Assembly: GCA_003696865.1 (NCBI GenBank)
Contig: RFHM01000227.1
Coordinates: forward strand, 1-32,890
Source: Acidobacteriota bacterium
GTDB taxonomy: Bacteria > Acidobacteriota > Blastocatellia > HR10 > J050
Reading direction: 5' to 3'
DNA length: 32,890 nucleotides
Part shown: in pieces, positions 18,820 through 27,985 of the stretch
Position numbering within the stretch: position 1 is the first letter of the stretch
Layout: every line of letters begins with the position of its first letter
The notes under the pieces: model-generated
The model's input: the letters and a program-made list of their open reading frames with translations, nothing else
What the model was told of the DNA's origin: nothing
Database searches by the model: none
Position numbers and translations under genes: made by a program

Positions 18820-20481
18820 ATGACTATCGAGAGACGAAGGCCCATCGGCTGGCCCCGGCTGCTCTGGGCGTTGCTCATTGCTGGCATCATCATCTTCCCG
18901 GGACGAGGAGAGAGTAACCGCGCTTCAACATCGGTCTCCTTCCGGGACGTTTCGGCGAGGCTGGACTTCGTTCACCGGACCGAGGGAGGCGAAGGACTGG
19001 CCGGCGCGGCCTGGTTCGACTACAACAACGATGGGCTCCTCGACGTTTACCTCACCAATGGTATCGGACACGCTAACGGTCTCTTCCGCAACAACGGCGA
19101 TGGGACGTTCACCAACGTGAGCCAACGGGCGGGCGTCGAGAATGGCTTGGGAAGCTCGGGCGTTGTGGCCGGAGATATGGACAACGATGGGTATGTGGAT
19201 CTCTTCCTCACCGGCGAAGGTGGCATTCTGGGATCTCAGCAGAGTCCCGTCAAACTGTATCACAACAACGGCGACGGAACGTTCACCGACGTCACCGAGG
19301 CGTCCGGGCTCACCGGTCCGGAGACGGCGTGGAGTGCAGCCTTGGCCGACATCGATGGTGATGGATTCCTCGATCTGTTCATCGCCAGTCCGGGGCGGGC
19401 TCTCCAAGAGCAGCATCACAACGCGCTCTATCACAACAACGGCGATTTGACGTTCACCGATATCAGCGCCTCGTCTGGCGTGAACACGGCCCGCGGAGGT
19501 TGTGTGGCCAGTTTCACCGACTATGACGGGGATGGGCGGGTTGACCTGCTCGTCGGCGATTGCGCCGACATCTACGCCCGGCCAACGCCCATCGAACTCT
19601 TCCGCAACAATGGAGATCTCACTTTCACCGAAGTGACTGAGCGGGCGGGCCTCGATCCTGGTGGATTCTGGATGGGATTGGCCATCGGCGATTATGACAA
19701 CGATGGCGATATGGACATTTTCGCCACCAATTTTGGAACGTCTAAGCGCTGGTTCGGACGATTCTTCCTTCATGCCCTCTATGTGAACAACGGCGACGGG
19801 ACGTTCACCGATGTGGGAGAGCAAGCCGGCGTAGCCCGTTGGGAATGGGGATGGGGATGCAGTTTCACCGACGTCGACAACGACGGAGATCTCGATCTCT
19901 TCTTCGCCGGAAACTTCCCTCACGAACCTTTCGACGTGATGAGCGCAGGGAGAGGGAATCCGGGGCGATTGCTGATCAATGAAGGCGATGGCACATTCCG
20001 TGACGCCGCCGATCAAGCGATATTTGGTTTGGAAGACGAGTTCACCTCCGGCGTGGCCGTCGGCGACTTCGATGGCAACGGATTTCCGGACATCCTCGTC
20101 GCCGTTGGCGGCTTTGACGATCGTGCCGGCCATCCGCACCTCTATCAGAATCTGGGCAATGACAACGCGTGGATCACGCTTCGGCTCGTCGGCACAATGA
20201 GCAACCGGGATGCCATTGGCGCACGGGTGAGCGTGACCGCCGGCGGGCGCACTCAGGTCAAGGAGGTGCGGGCCGGCTCGAGCTTCCTCTCCATGGATAG
20301 TCCCTGGTTGACGTTCGGCCTGGGCGAGGCTGACCATATCGAGTCGATCGGCGTTGTCTGGCCATCGGGGCTCAGCGAGGAATTCGAACCTCCTCCCGTC
20401 CGGCAGACGATCACCCTCGTCGAAGGAGAAGGGCTCCCGCTCACTCAGCTTCGCTCATCGGACGATCGGCCTCGCCGGTGA
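18820..20481 (+). CDS. CRTAC1 family FG-GAP/VCBS repeat protein with C-terminal ASPIC/UnbV domain
   Basis: Signal-like N-terminus (RLLWALLIAGIIIFPGRGESN). Seven DxDxDGxxD-type motifs (DYNNDGLLD, DMDNDGYVD, DIDGDGFLD, DYDGDGRVD, DYDNDGDMD, DVDNDGDLD, DFDGNGFPD) alternate with NNGDGTFTDV units. C-terminus IGARVSVTAGGRTQVKEVRAGSSFLSMDSPWLTFGLGEADHIESIGVVWPSG. The track start 18757 overlaps deoC; the ATG at 18820 has GAAGGAGAG upstream. Confidence 0.92.
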   Translation: MTIERRRPIGWPRLLWALLIAGIIIFPGRGESNRASTSVSFRDVSARLDFVHRTEGGEGLAGAAWFDYNNDGLLDVYLTNGIGHANGLFRNNGDGTFTNVSQRAGVENGLGSSGVVAGDMDNDGYVDLFLTGEGGILGSQQSPVKLYHNNGDGTFTDVTEASGLTGPETAWSAALADIDGDGFLDLFIASPGRALQEQHHNALYHNNGDLTFTDISASSGVNTARGGCVASFTDYDGDGRVDLLVGDCADIYARPTPIELFRNNGDLTFTEVTERAGLDPGGFWMGLAIGDYDNDGDMDIFATNFGTSKRWFGRFFLHALYVNNGDGTFTDVGEQAGVARWEWGWGCSFTDVDNDGDLDLFFAGNFPHEPFDVMSAGRGNPGRLLINEGDGTFRDAADQAIFGLEDEFTSGVAVGDFDGNGFPDILVAVGGFDDRAGHPHLYQNLGNDNAWITLRLVGTMSNRDAIGARVSVTAGGRTQVKEVRAGSSFLSMDSPWLTFGLGEADHIESIGVVWPSGLSEEFEPPPVRQTITLVEGEGLPLTQLRSSDDRPRR

Positions 20482-20656
20482 GGCGGCGAATGCTGAGCCT
20501 CACAATGTTGGAACCATCGACGACGATGATACCGTTTGTCCCGGCCCCGAGGGGGCATGCCACGCCTTTGACCAAGCCGAGCACGAGTCGATTGGGTGCA
20601 TACGGGAACCGACACCGAAGGGTTGACACGAGCTTGATGTTGAAGAAATCGTTCAT
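20441..20656 (-). CDS. Possible small ORF of unknown function (71 aa), doubtful
   Basis: Reverse strand MNDFFNIKLVSTLRCRFPYAPNRLVLGLVKGVACPLGAGTNGIIVVDGSNIVRLSIRRLTGEADRPMSEAE. It occupies the gap between the CRTAC1 and TPR genes and overlaps the 3' end of the CRTAC1 gene. No good RBS. Confidence 0.25.
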   Translation of the reverse strand: MNDFFNIKLVSTLRCRFPYAPNRLVLGLVKGVACPLGAGTNGIIVVDGSNIVRLSIRRLTGEADRPMSEAE

Positions 20657-20737
20657 AGGCGACGAGCCGCTCACGCAGGACCTGAGCGACGAGGTGCAGG
20701 ATATCATCCCGCGCCGCGGATTTTCGAGGAGAGGGGA

Positions 20738-23116
20738 TTGAACGTGGTGGAACGGGATCGACATGACGAACGAGACGGGCTCGACCGTCATGCGCAATGG
20801 CGCTTCTTTCTTTTGATCGCTCCGCTTTGCTGGATCATCTATGCCAACAGTCTGGGCAATGATTTCGTCTTTGACGATCTGTTTACGGTCGTCAATAACC
20901 GAACTGTCCTCGATTTCTCCTTCTCGCGATTGCTCACCGACTGGTTTCGACCGATTCGGGATCTGAGCCTGGCCATCGACTACTGGCTGTGGGGGCTCAA
21001 TCCCTCGGGATTTCGACTGACTAACATCCTCCTGCACAGCTTCAACAGCTTCCTCGTCTTCCTGGTGGCGCTCAACATCCTCCGGACGCCCAGAGCCGCT
21101 CTCCTCGCCTCGTTGTTCTTCGCCGTGCATCCCGTCCAGACCGAGGCGGTGGCCTACATTTCCGGGCGGCGCGATGTGCTCTTCGCCTTCTTCTACCTGC
21201 TCAGTTTTTACAGCTTCATGCGCTTCAAGCAGACGAATGCCGGGAAATACGCCGGCTGTGCGCTCGTCGCTTTCCTGCTCAGCCTCATGACCAAAGAGAT
21301 GGCCGTCACCTTGCCTCTCATCGTCCTCCTTTGGGAACTGTACGAACGTTGGCCGTCGCCAGTGAAGGGGAGAATTTTCCGACGACTTTTTGACCACACT
21401 CGGGCCGTAGTGAGGGCCAACCGATGGGTTCTGATGGGAGCCGCTCTCCTCCTCGCCGGATTGGTGATTCGATATGCGGTTGAAGGGCGGGGCTTGGGGT
21501 CAACGCGAGCCCTCCGGCTCGATTACTGGGGTGGATCGGTGTGGCACAACATGCTCACCGTTCTCACCGTTCACGCCCATTATCTGAAATTGCTCGTGGC
21601 TCCGGTGACGCTGGTGGCCTCGTATCAAGGCGCATTCCCCATCGCGACCTCGTTGTTCCAAGGGCGCGTGCTCATCGCCATCCTCGTGCTCGCCGTTCCG
21701 CTCTCGCTCACGATGTATGGCCTCTTCCGCGAGAAGCAGATCGCCTTCGCCTGGGCGTTTTACTTCATCGCCCTCCTGCCCGTGAGTCAGATCATCCCTC
21801 ATCACGAACTGCTGGCCGAGCACTATCTCTACCTTCCCATGTTCGGATTCAGTCTGTTCGTCGGTCATCTCTTCTGGCGACTGTCTCAACGCCAGCGCGT
21901 CTGGCGAAAGATCGCTCTGTCTGGATTCGTCGTCATCCTCGTCGCGCTCAGCGCGCGGACCGTGGTCAGAAATCGCGATTGGAGAAACGGATTCACGCTC
22001 TGGCGGGCCACCTATCAGGCCGTGCCCAACTCTCCGCGCGCGGCCTATAACCTCGGTGTGGAGTACTCCCGACGCCGGGAGGTCGATCAGGCCATCTTTT
22101 ATTTTCGACGAGCCATCGAACTGGATCCCTCACACATCCTGGCGTACAACAATCTGGCCGCCGCTCTCCTGGCTAAAGGCGAGGCCAAAGAGGCGCTCGC
22201 CGTGCTCCGCCGGGCCTTGAAGCTCAACCCGAAGAGAGATCCGACCATTTGGGGCCGACGCCTGTCCATCTATCGAATGCTCTATCGCAACATGGCCAAG
22301 TGTTACCTTCGCCTGGGACAGCCGGATAAGGCTCTGGAGGCCGCCGAACGAGCCATCGACCAGAAGGAAGGAGATGTGGCCAGTTTCATTCTCCTGGCTC
22401 AAATCTATGCCCGCCTCCACCGGTTGGACGACGCCATCGCGGCCTGCCAGCGGGGACTGGATCTGTTCCCCACCGCCGAGGACCTCCATGCCGAACTGGC
22501 CAGCCTGTGGGTCACATCGGGACACATCGAAGAAGCCGTTCCTCACTGGCAAGCGATTCTGAAGAAAGATCCCACCCATCCGCAAGCCAATATTCACCTG
22601 GCTCTTCGAGCCATCGATCGCGGCGACCGGAAATCAGCCGGCCGCTATTTGCATCAAGCTCTGAGAGCAGCGATCTCCGAACAACAATTCCATGCTATGC
22701 TCGTCGATGCGGCATCGGTATATTCCCGCCAGCGATCGTTTCATCTGCTCGCCGAGGCTTACGAGATGATCGATCAACCTTCCCGGGCCATCAATGTGTG
22801 TCGGGAAGGACTCGAGCAATATCCCCGGGATCGGGAGCTGCGATTGAAACTGGCACTTCTTTACGTCGCACAGCAAAAACTGGACCAGGCGGCGGAACAA
22901 TGGCAACGCGTCATCACAGAATATCCCACCGACTTCCTGGCCAATTTGAACTTGGGCATCTATTACCTGAGCAAAGGCGATGCCGAAAGAGGGCGAGTTC
23001 ATCTGACGCTCGCCCTGGAGCACGCGCCCAACGAGGCTGGCCGCCAGCAGGTGCGCGAAATCATGCAACGACTGAAAAGCCCGCGGTCACCCTCTCCGCC
23101 GGTCGATGGTCGGTGA
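20738..23116 (+). CDS. TMTC-like multi-TM protein with C-terminal TPR array
   Basis: 792-aa ORF. N-terminal membrane half with NSLGNDFVFDDLFTVVNN and HPVQTEAVAYISGRRDVLFAFFYLLSFYSFMRF (TMTC/GT-C-like), then multiple TPRs (AAYNLGVEYSRRREVDQAIFYFRRAIELDPSHILAYNNLAAALLAKGEAKEAL...). TTG start with AGGAGAGGGG upstream; a GTG at 20744 is an alternative. Confidence 0.88.
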   Translation: MNVVERDRHDERDGLDRHAQWRFFLLIAPLCWIIYANSLGNDFVFDDLFTVVNNRTVLDFSFSRLLTDWFRPIRDLSLAIDYWLWGLNPSGFRLTNILLHSFNSFLVFLVALNILRTPRAALLASLFFAVHPVQTEAVAYISGRRDVLFAFFYLLSFYSFMRFKQTNAGKYAGCALVAFLLSLMTKEMAVTLPLIVLLWELYERWPSPVKGRIFRRLFDHTRAVVRANRWVLMGAALLLAGLVIRYAVEGRGLGSTRALRLDYWGGSVWHNMLTVLTVHAHYLKLLVAPVTLVASYQGAFPIATSLFQGRVLIAILVLAVPLSLTMYGLFREKQIAFAWAFYFIALLPVSQIIPHHELLAEHYLYLPMFGFSLFVGHLFWRLSQRQRVWRKIALSGFVVILVALSARTVVRNRDWRNGFTLWRATYQAVPNSPRAAYNLGVEYSRRREVDQAIFYFRRAIELDPSHILAYNNLAAALLAKGEAKEALAVLRRALKLNPKRDPTIWGRRLSIYRMLYRNMAKCYLRLGQPDKALEAAERAIDQKEGDVASFILLAQIYARLHRLDDAIAACQRGLDLFPTAEDLHAELASLWVTSGHIEEAVPHWQAILKKDPTHPQANIHLALRAIDRGDRKSAGRYLHQALRAAISEQQFHAMLVDAASVYSRQRSFHLLAEAYEMIDQPSRAINVCREGLEQYPRDRELRLKLALLYVAQQKLDQAAEQWQRVITEYPTDFLANLNLGIYYLSKGDAERGRVHLTLALEHAPNEAGRQQVREIMQRLKSPRSPSPPVDGR

Positions 23117-23159
23117 CGGGCGCGCTATGGAACACGCCCGCCATCGATGAGACCAACCC

Positions 23160-24188
23160 TCACGGCTTGAGGACGATCTTGCCGAACTGCTCGCCGCTCT
23201 CCATGAGCGCCTGGGCCTGGCGGCCTTCCGAGAGCGGCATGATGCGGTCGATGATCGGTCGCAATTTCCCCGCCCAGATCAACGCCATCACGTCGCGGAA
23301 TTCTTGAGGGCTCCCCATAGTCGAGCCGATGATGGTCAGGTGTTTGGCGAAAATATAGCGAATATCCGTCTCCGCCAGCGGACCGCTGGTATTCCCCACG
23401 GTCACAATGCGGCCCCCTCGCCGGGCCACTTGCATGCTCTTTTTCCAAGTGGCCTGTCCGACATTATCCACGACGAGATCGACGCCCCGCTTCCCGGTGA
23501 GGTCCAGAATGCGCTTGACCCAGTCTTCGGTCTTGTAATTGATCACGTGATCGGCCCCCAACTGACGGGCCTTCTCCATCTTCTCTTCCGTGCTGGTGAG
23601 CGCATAGACTTCCGCCCCGGCCAGCTTGGCGATTTGTAACGCCGCCGTATTCACGCCTCCTCCAGCGCCGATGATGAGAACGCTCTCTCCAGCGCGAAGT
23701 CCGGCTCGAATCATGAGCATGCGCCAGGCGGTGAGAAAAACCAGTTGCGCCGCCGCCGTCTCCTCGAAACTCGCCCCTTCGGGCATGGGCAAGAGCGACT
23801 CGGCAGGCGTGACCACATATTCGGCGAATGTGCCGGGGCGCGATTCCCCGAGGATGCCATACCCCGGACTCATGGAGTGCTCGCCGCGACGAGTGAATTC
23901 GTCCTCGAACGCATTACTCCCAGGATTGATGGCCACCCGCGTTCCCACTTCGATGCCCGTCACCCCCGGGCCCAGCTTGGCGACCGTCCCCGCTCCATCG
24001 GCCCCACCGATGTGAGGCATCTTCAGCTTCAACCCCGGCCACCCGCGTCGCACCCAGATATCCAGGTGATTGAGGGCCGCGGCCTCCAGCTTGACCAATA
24101 CCTCCCCCGGGCCGGGCTCGGGCACGGGGACATCTTCGTATCTCAGCACATCCAACTCTCCATGTTCGTAGAAAACGAGTGCCTTCAT
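23160..24188 (-). CDS. Medium-chain dehydrogenase/reductase, quinone oxidoreductase-like
   Basis: MKALVFYEHGELDVLRYEDVPVPEPGPGEVLVKLEAAALNHLDIWVRRGWPG, GADGAGTVAKLGPGVTGIEVGTRV, VLIIGAGGGVNTAALQIAKLAGAEVYALTSTEEKMEKARQLGADHVINY. GGAGGAG precedes the ATG at 24188; the track ORF has a 28-aa extension. Confidence 0.93.
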   Translation of the reverse strand: MKALVFYEHGELDVLRYEDVPVPEPGPGEVLVKLEAAALNHLDIWVRRGWPGLKLKMPHIGGADGAGTVAKLGPGVTGIEVGTRVAINPGSNAFEDEFTRRGEHSMSPGYGILGESRPGTFAEYVVTPAESLLPMPEGASFEETAAAQLVFLTAWRMLMIRAGLRAGESVLIIGAGGGVNTAALQIAKLAGAEVYALTSTEEKMEKARQLGADHVINYKTEDWVKRILDLTGKRGVDLVVDNVGQATWKKSMQVARRGGRIVTVGNTSGPLAETDIRYIFAKHLTIIGSTMGSPQEFRDVMALIWAGKLRPIIDRIMPLSEGRQAQALMESGEQFGKIVLKP

Positions 24189-24314
24189 ATGACTCCTCCT
24201 CACCGATGTTTGGACTCCCTCAGGACGGGAAGCTGAAGTATAGCACGTCCACCCATCATCGAAGAATCGCATCGGGGAGATCGGTCGATGAACACCCGAA
24301 AGGCGATGATCCGC

Positions 24315-25037
24315 TCAATTCAACAATTCTTCGAGGGCGCTCAGCCGATCGATGACCGGACAGTCGAATACCCCCTCATGTCCAGCCGGATTGAACAGGA
24401 CGCCGGCTATGCCGACGCGCCGGGCGCCGAGGATGTCAATGGGATAGTTGTCCCCCACGAATAGAGCTTCATGGGGATGGACCTCCGCTCGCTCCAAGGC
24501 CATGTGGAAGATGCCCGGATCGGGCTTATCGATTCCCACGATGGCCGAATCGAGGACGAAGGCGAAGTACGGCCTCAACCCCACGTGTTCGAGAAATGAT
24601 TCCAGCCGGCCTTCGGAATTAGAGACCACGCCCAACGTTCGTCCACTGACCCGGAGGGCGTCGAGCGTTTCGAACGTTCCGTCGAGCACTTGAAGCCATA
24701 ACGCTCCCTGTTCGCTACGCACGGTGAGTTCCTTGATGACCTCCGTCTGAATATCTCTGGCCATGCCCGCCCGACGCAACAGCGTCACCCAATAGTGCTC
24801 CCAGAGGTGGCTCGTCTCCTCACCCGCCGCCGCCAGGCGATTGTATTGATCTCGCTGTTCGCAGTCCAAGCGGAACAACTCCTCGGCGGTCACGCCAACG
24901 CCATAGCTGCTCAAGACGCGTTGTATCAAGCGATAGTTGGGGAAGATGATCGTATTCCCCGCATCGAAGAAGATGGCTTTGATTCCCGTGAACCTCTCCA
25001 TAGGCTCGATCATCCATTCTCCCGAGCCCTGGTTCAT
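24315..25037 (-). CDS. HAD family hydrolase
   Basis: IKAIFFDAGNTIIFPN (motif I), LGVVSNSEGRLESFLEHVGL (motif II region), KPDPGIFHMALERAEVHPHEALFVGDNYPIDILGARRVGIAGVLFNP (motifs III/IV). Confidence 0.93.
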   Translation of the reverse strand: MNQGSGEWMIEPMERFTGIKAIFFDAGNTIIFPNYRLIQRVLSSYGVGVTAEELFRLDCEQRDQYNRLAAAGEETSHLWEHYWVTLLRRAGMARDIQTEVIKELTVRSEQGALWLQVLDGTFETLDALRVSGRTLGVVSNSEGRLESFLEHVGLRPYFAFVLDSAIVGIDKPDPGIFHMALERAEVHPHEALFVGDNYPIDILGARRVGIAGVLFNPAGHEGVFDCPVIDRLSALEELLN

Positions 25038-25074
25038 CCTGTCAAGAGAAATGCCGGAGTAGCCGAAGATCCTC

Positions 25075-26580
25075 TCAGGAAGGCAGATGACGGAATTCGC
25101 CGAGCGCGGCGCGCACCCGCTCGATCTCCTGAGACCACGCGCGATCCTCGGTGAGCGGAGCCACCAGTTGACGAACTTTCTCGTAGGCGCGCCGGGTTCC
25201 TCGACCCGGCTTCAGCGGGGCGAGAAAATCCAATCCCTGGGCTGCGCCGATCAACTCGATGGCCAGAATGGAGGCGACATTCTCCACGATCTGCCGCAGC
25301 TTCAGCGCCGCCGTCATCCCCATACTGACATGATCTTCCTTGTTGCCCGAAGTGGGCAGGGAGTCCACCGACGAAGGATGGGCCAAGACTTTATTCTCCC
25401 CGCACAGGGCGACGGCAACCACCTGAAGCATCATCATCCCCGAACAGGTGCCCGGCTTGGGCGTGAGGAAAGCCGGCAATTCGCTGAGATCGGGATTGAC
25501 CAATCGTTCGATTCGCCGCTCGGACATGCTCCCCAGCTCGGAGACGGCCATGGCCAGATAATCGAGCGCCAAGGCCACCGGCTCGCCATGGAAATTGCCG
25601 CCGGAGAGCACATCGCCCGTTTCGCTGAATACCAGCGGGTTATCCGTGGCACTGTTGATTTCTACTTCGATCACCCGCTCGACGTGAGCGATGACATCGC
25701 GAACGGCGCCGTGAACCTGCGGCATGCAACGCAGGCTGTAAGCGTCCTGAACGCGATGGCATTCTTTGTGAGAGAGCATGATCTCGCTCTCTCGAGTCAA
25801 TGCCAGGATGCGCTCGGCAACCACTCTCTGTCCCGGATGTGGGCGCACCGCCTGAATGCGAACGTCGCACGCCGCCGCCGTCCCATGAAGAGCCTCCAGA
25901 GACATCGCCCCGGCCACATCGGCCACGTCGGCCAGTTCCTTGGCCCGCCAGAGGGCCAAGCCGCCCACGGCGGTCATCGCCTGCGTCCCATTGAGTAAGG
26001 CCAGCCCTTCCTTGGCTTCCAACTGGAGGGGTTCGATGCCGGCGCGACGGAGAGCTTCGTCGGCCGGGAGACGCTCACCGCGATAGATGACCTCCCCCTC
26101 GCCAATGGTGGCCAAGGCCAGATGAGCCAAGGGAGCCAAATCCCCGCTCGCTCCCACCGAGCCCTTGGAGGGGATGAGAGGATGCACTCCCGCATTGAGC
26201 ATGTTCACCAACGTCTCCACAACCAGCGGGCGCACGCCGGAGAATCCCTTGGCCAGCACATTGGCGCGCATGAGCATCATGGCGCGGGTCTCCGCTTCGG
26301 AGAGGGGATCGCCCAGGCCACAACTATGACTCCGAACGAGGTTGATCTGGAGGGCGCGAATCTCGTCGTGAGGGATGGTCACCGTAGCCAACTTCCCGAA
26401 GCCGGTGTTGATCCCGTAAACGACGCGATCCGCCCGGACGATCTCCTCGACGACCCGTCGAGCAGCTGTCATGCGTTCGACGGCCTCTGGTGCCAGCGTG
26501 ACAGTGGCTCCATCATAGGCCACCTGGGCTACCTGCTCCAGCGTGAGCGAATGACCGTCCAGCGTGATCATAGGTCTCAT
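25075..26580 (-). CDS. hutH: Histidine ammonia-lyase
   Basis: VVYGINTGFGKLATVTI, NLVRSHSCGLGDPL, MIO motif GSVGASGDLAPLAHLALA (ASG at 26143-26151), DNPLVF, NKEDHVSMGMTAALKL. Confidence 0.95.
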   Translation of the reverse strand: MRPMITLDGHSLTLEQVAQVAYDGATVTLAPEAVERMTAARRVVEEIVRADRVVYGINTGFGKLATVTIPHDEIRALQINLVRSHSCGLGDPLSEAETRAMMLMRANVLAKGFSGVRPLVVETLVNMLNAGVHPLIPSKGSVGASGDLAPLAHLALATIGEGEVIYRGERLPADEALRRAGIEPLQLEAKEGLALLNGTQAMTAVGGLALWRAKELADVADVAGAMSLEALHGTAAACDVRIQAVRPHPGQRVVAERILALTRESEIMLSHKECHRVQDAYSLRCMPQVHGAVRDVIAHVERVIEVEINSATDNPLVFSETGDVLSGGNFHGEPVALALDYLAMAVSELGSMSERRIERLVNPDLSELPAFLTPKPGTCSGMMMLQVVAVALCGENKVLAHPSSVDSLPTSGNKEDHVSMGMTAALKLRQIVENVASILAIELIGAAQGLDFLAPLKPGRGTRRAYEKVRQLVAPLTEDRAWSQEIERVRAALGEFRHLPS

Positions 26581-26864
26581 ATCTTGAACAGATCGTCAAA
26601 GGCTTTCCTGGCGTCGCGCGATGGCTCCCGGCGACGTCGTGCCGTCTTTCCTCGCGCCGGCTGAAAGAATTCACAGAAGTTGGCCGCCGCCTTGTCGGAG
26701 ACGAATTCGGCTTGCGGTTCCTGGCAACTATTGGCCATAGTGGGATCGTAAAACCGACAGTTCAGACAGCAATGCAAATAGGCGTGACAATGGGGACAGG
26801 TATCCAATCGGGACGGAATATGACCGAGTTCGATCTCCGCCTCACACTGATGACAAATCATCAT
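26577..26864 (-). CDS. Small Cys-rich zinc-ribbon-like protein of unknown function (95 aa)
   Basis: MMICHQCEAEIELGHIPSRLDTCPHCHAYLHCCLNCRFYDPTMANSCQEPQAEFVSDKAAANFCEFFQPARGKTARRRREPSRDARKAFDDLFKI. Starts at tandem ATGs after AAAGGGGGAA; the track ORF start (27110) adds non-homologous-looking sequence. The stop overlaps the hutH ATG (ATGA). Confidence 0.82.
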   Translation of the reverse strand: MMICHQCEAEIELGHIPSRLDTCPHCHAYLHCCLNCRFYDPTMANSCQEPQAEFVSDKAAANFCEFFQPARGKTARRRREPSRDARKAFDDLFKI

Positions 26865-26881
26865 TTCCCCCTTTCGGCGCG

Positions 26882-26887
26882 ATTGTA
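26882..26887 (-). promoter_or_regulatory. Putative extended -10 (TGG-TACAAT) for the zinc-ribbon/hutH pair
   Basis: Minus strand ctgtggTACAATcgcgccgaaagggggaaATG. Predicted leader only about 11 nt. -35 not convincing. Confidence 0.35.
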
Positions 26888-27009
26888 CCACAGGGAGACG
26901 AACCGCCACCACCCATGAGAGCGATCTCCATGACCGGCATGGTCTTGGGGAAGAATCGCCAACAGCCCATATGACGCGAATCGAGCGATGCGCCGATCGC
27001 CGGCGAGCG

Positions 27010-27882
27010 CTACGCCGATCCTTCGGTTCGCTCCAGCCACAATGTCTTGAATAATGCCGCTGAGCCGGGGGCAAAACCGGCATAATGATTGTTGAAATAG
27101 ACGAACACATCGAGTCCGCGGGCGACGAGTTGGCGGATTCCCCTCATCCACCGCTCCATCTCATCTCTCCGGTCTACGACCAGTTCATTCCAGCGCTTCG
27201 GCTTCCCTTCCTCGCGCATCAGTCTGTCGATGAGTTCGTCCATCCGCCGCCGGTGACCGATGAACCGAATATAGCTGAAATCGGCCGTCACCACGTCGAT
27301 CTTGGCCATGACCTCATCCAGGGAGGGGAGCGTGTAATAACAAGAGAGGGCCAGAGCCACGCCGTGTTCGGCGAGCAGAGCGGTCAATGATGGACCGAGC
27401 CAGTGGGCGTTACGAACTTCGACGGCGAATCGATAATCGGATGTGGGGAGACTGGCCAGGAACGGCGCCAGTCGGCGGCGAAACTCATCGCCCGTCTGGT
27501 ATTCGTGAGCATCTTTTCTCTTGGCCACGTAAGGGAATTGGAGCAAGAGCGGACCGAGTTTTTCTCCCAACGCCGACATCGTCTGCAGGAAGGAGATCAT
27601 CTCCGACTGACAATCGAGCAGGTATTTCTGGTGAGTGATCTCCCGGGGAACCTTGGCCGAGAAGAGGAAACCGTCCGGCGTCCGTTTGGCCCAGCTCTCG
27701 ACGGTCTGTCGGGTCGGCGGACGATAAAACGTGGCATCGATTTCCACCGTATCGAAGTGCCGCGCGTAATAGGTGATGAACTCGCCCGGATGGAGCTCGG
27801 GTGGATAGAAGACCTCGTACCAATCGGTCGTACTCCAACTGGACGTTCCCAAGCGGAGATTGGGTGGGAGTTCCACGTTCAT
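27010..27882 (-). CDS. DUF72 domain-containing protein
   Basis: LRLGTSSWSTTDWYEVFYPPELHPGEFITYYARHFDTVEIDATFYRPPTRQTVESWAKRTPDGFLFSAKVPREITH, LLLQFP, RFAVEVRN, VFVYFNNHYAGFAPGSA. Confidence 0.94.
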   Translation of the reverse strand: MNVELPPNLRLGTSSWSTTDWYEVFYPPELHPGEFITYYARHFDTVEIDATFYRPPTRQTVESWAKRTPDGFLFSAKVPREITHQKYLLDCQSEMISFLQTMSALGEKLGPLLLQFPYVAKRKDAHEYQTGDEFRRRLAPFLASLPTSDYRFAVEVRNAHWLGPSLTALLAEHGVALALSCYYTLPSLDEVMAKIDVVTADFSYIRFIGHRRRMDELIDRLMREEGKPKRWNELVVDRRDEMERWMRGIRQLVARGLDVFVYFNNHYAGFAPGSAALFKTLWLERTEGSA

Positions 27883-27985
27883 CCTGCCCTCCTCCCGAAC
27901 GAGGCAAAATAACGAACCGGGCCGCCGAAGATGTGGTGAAACGATCGCCCAGAAGAGCTGCGTTCAGCGCCACATCGACCCGCGA

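Noticed and set aside
19023-20110. Repeated AACAACGGCGATGGGACGTTCACC-like units as a possible DNA repeat or CRISPR array
   Set aside because: They encode NNGDGTFTDV and DxDNDG protein repeats in frame; spacing and divergence fit FG-GAP protein repeats, not CRISPR.
18925-20337. 470-aa minus-strand ORF with quasi-periodic sequence
   Set aside because: Antisense of the CRTAC1 FG-GAP repeats; the apparent periodicity is inherited from the real gene.
20441-21397. 318-aa minus-strand ORF as a full gene
   Set aside because: Most of it is antisense to the TMTC/TPR gene; only its last 71 codons look possibly protein-like (reported separately with low confidence).
23117-23159. Possible bidirectional terminator between the convergent TPR and MDR genes (GGGCG...CGCCC)
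   Set aside because: Only a 5-bp stem with a long loop and no U-tract; not convincing.
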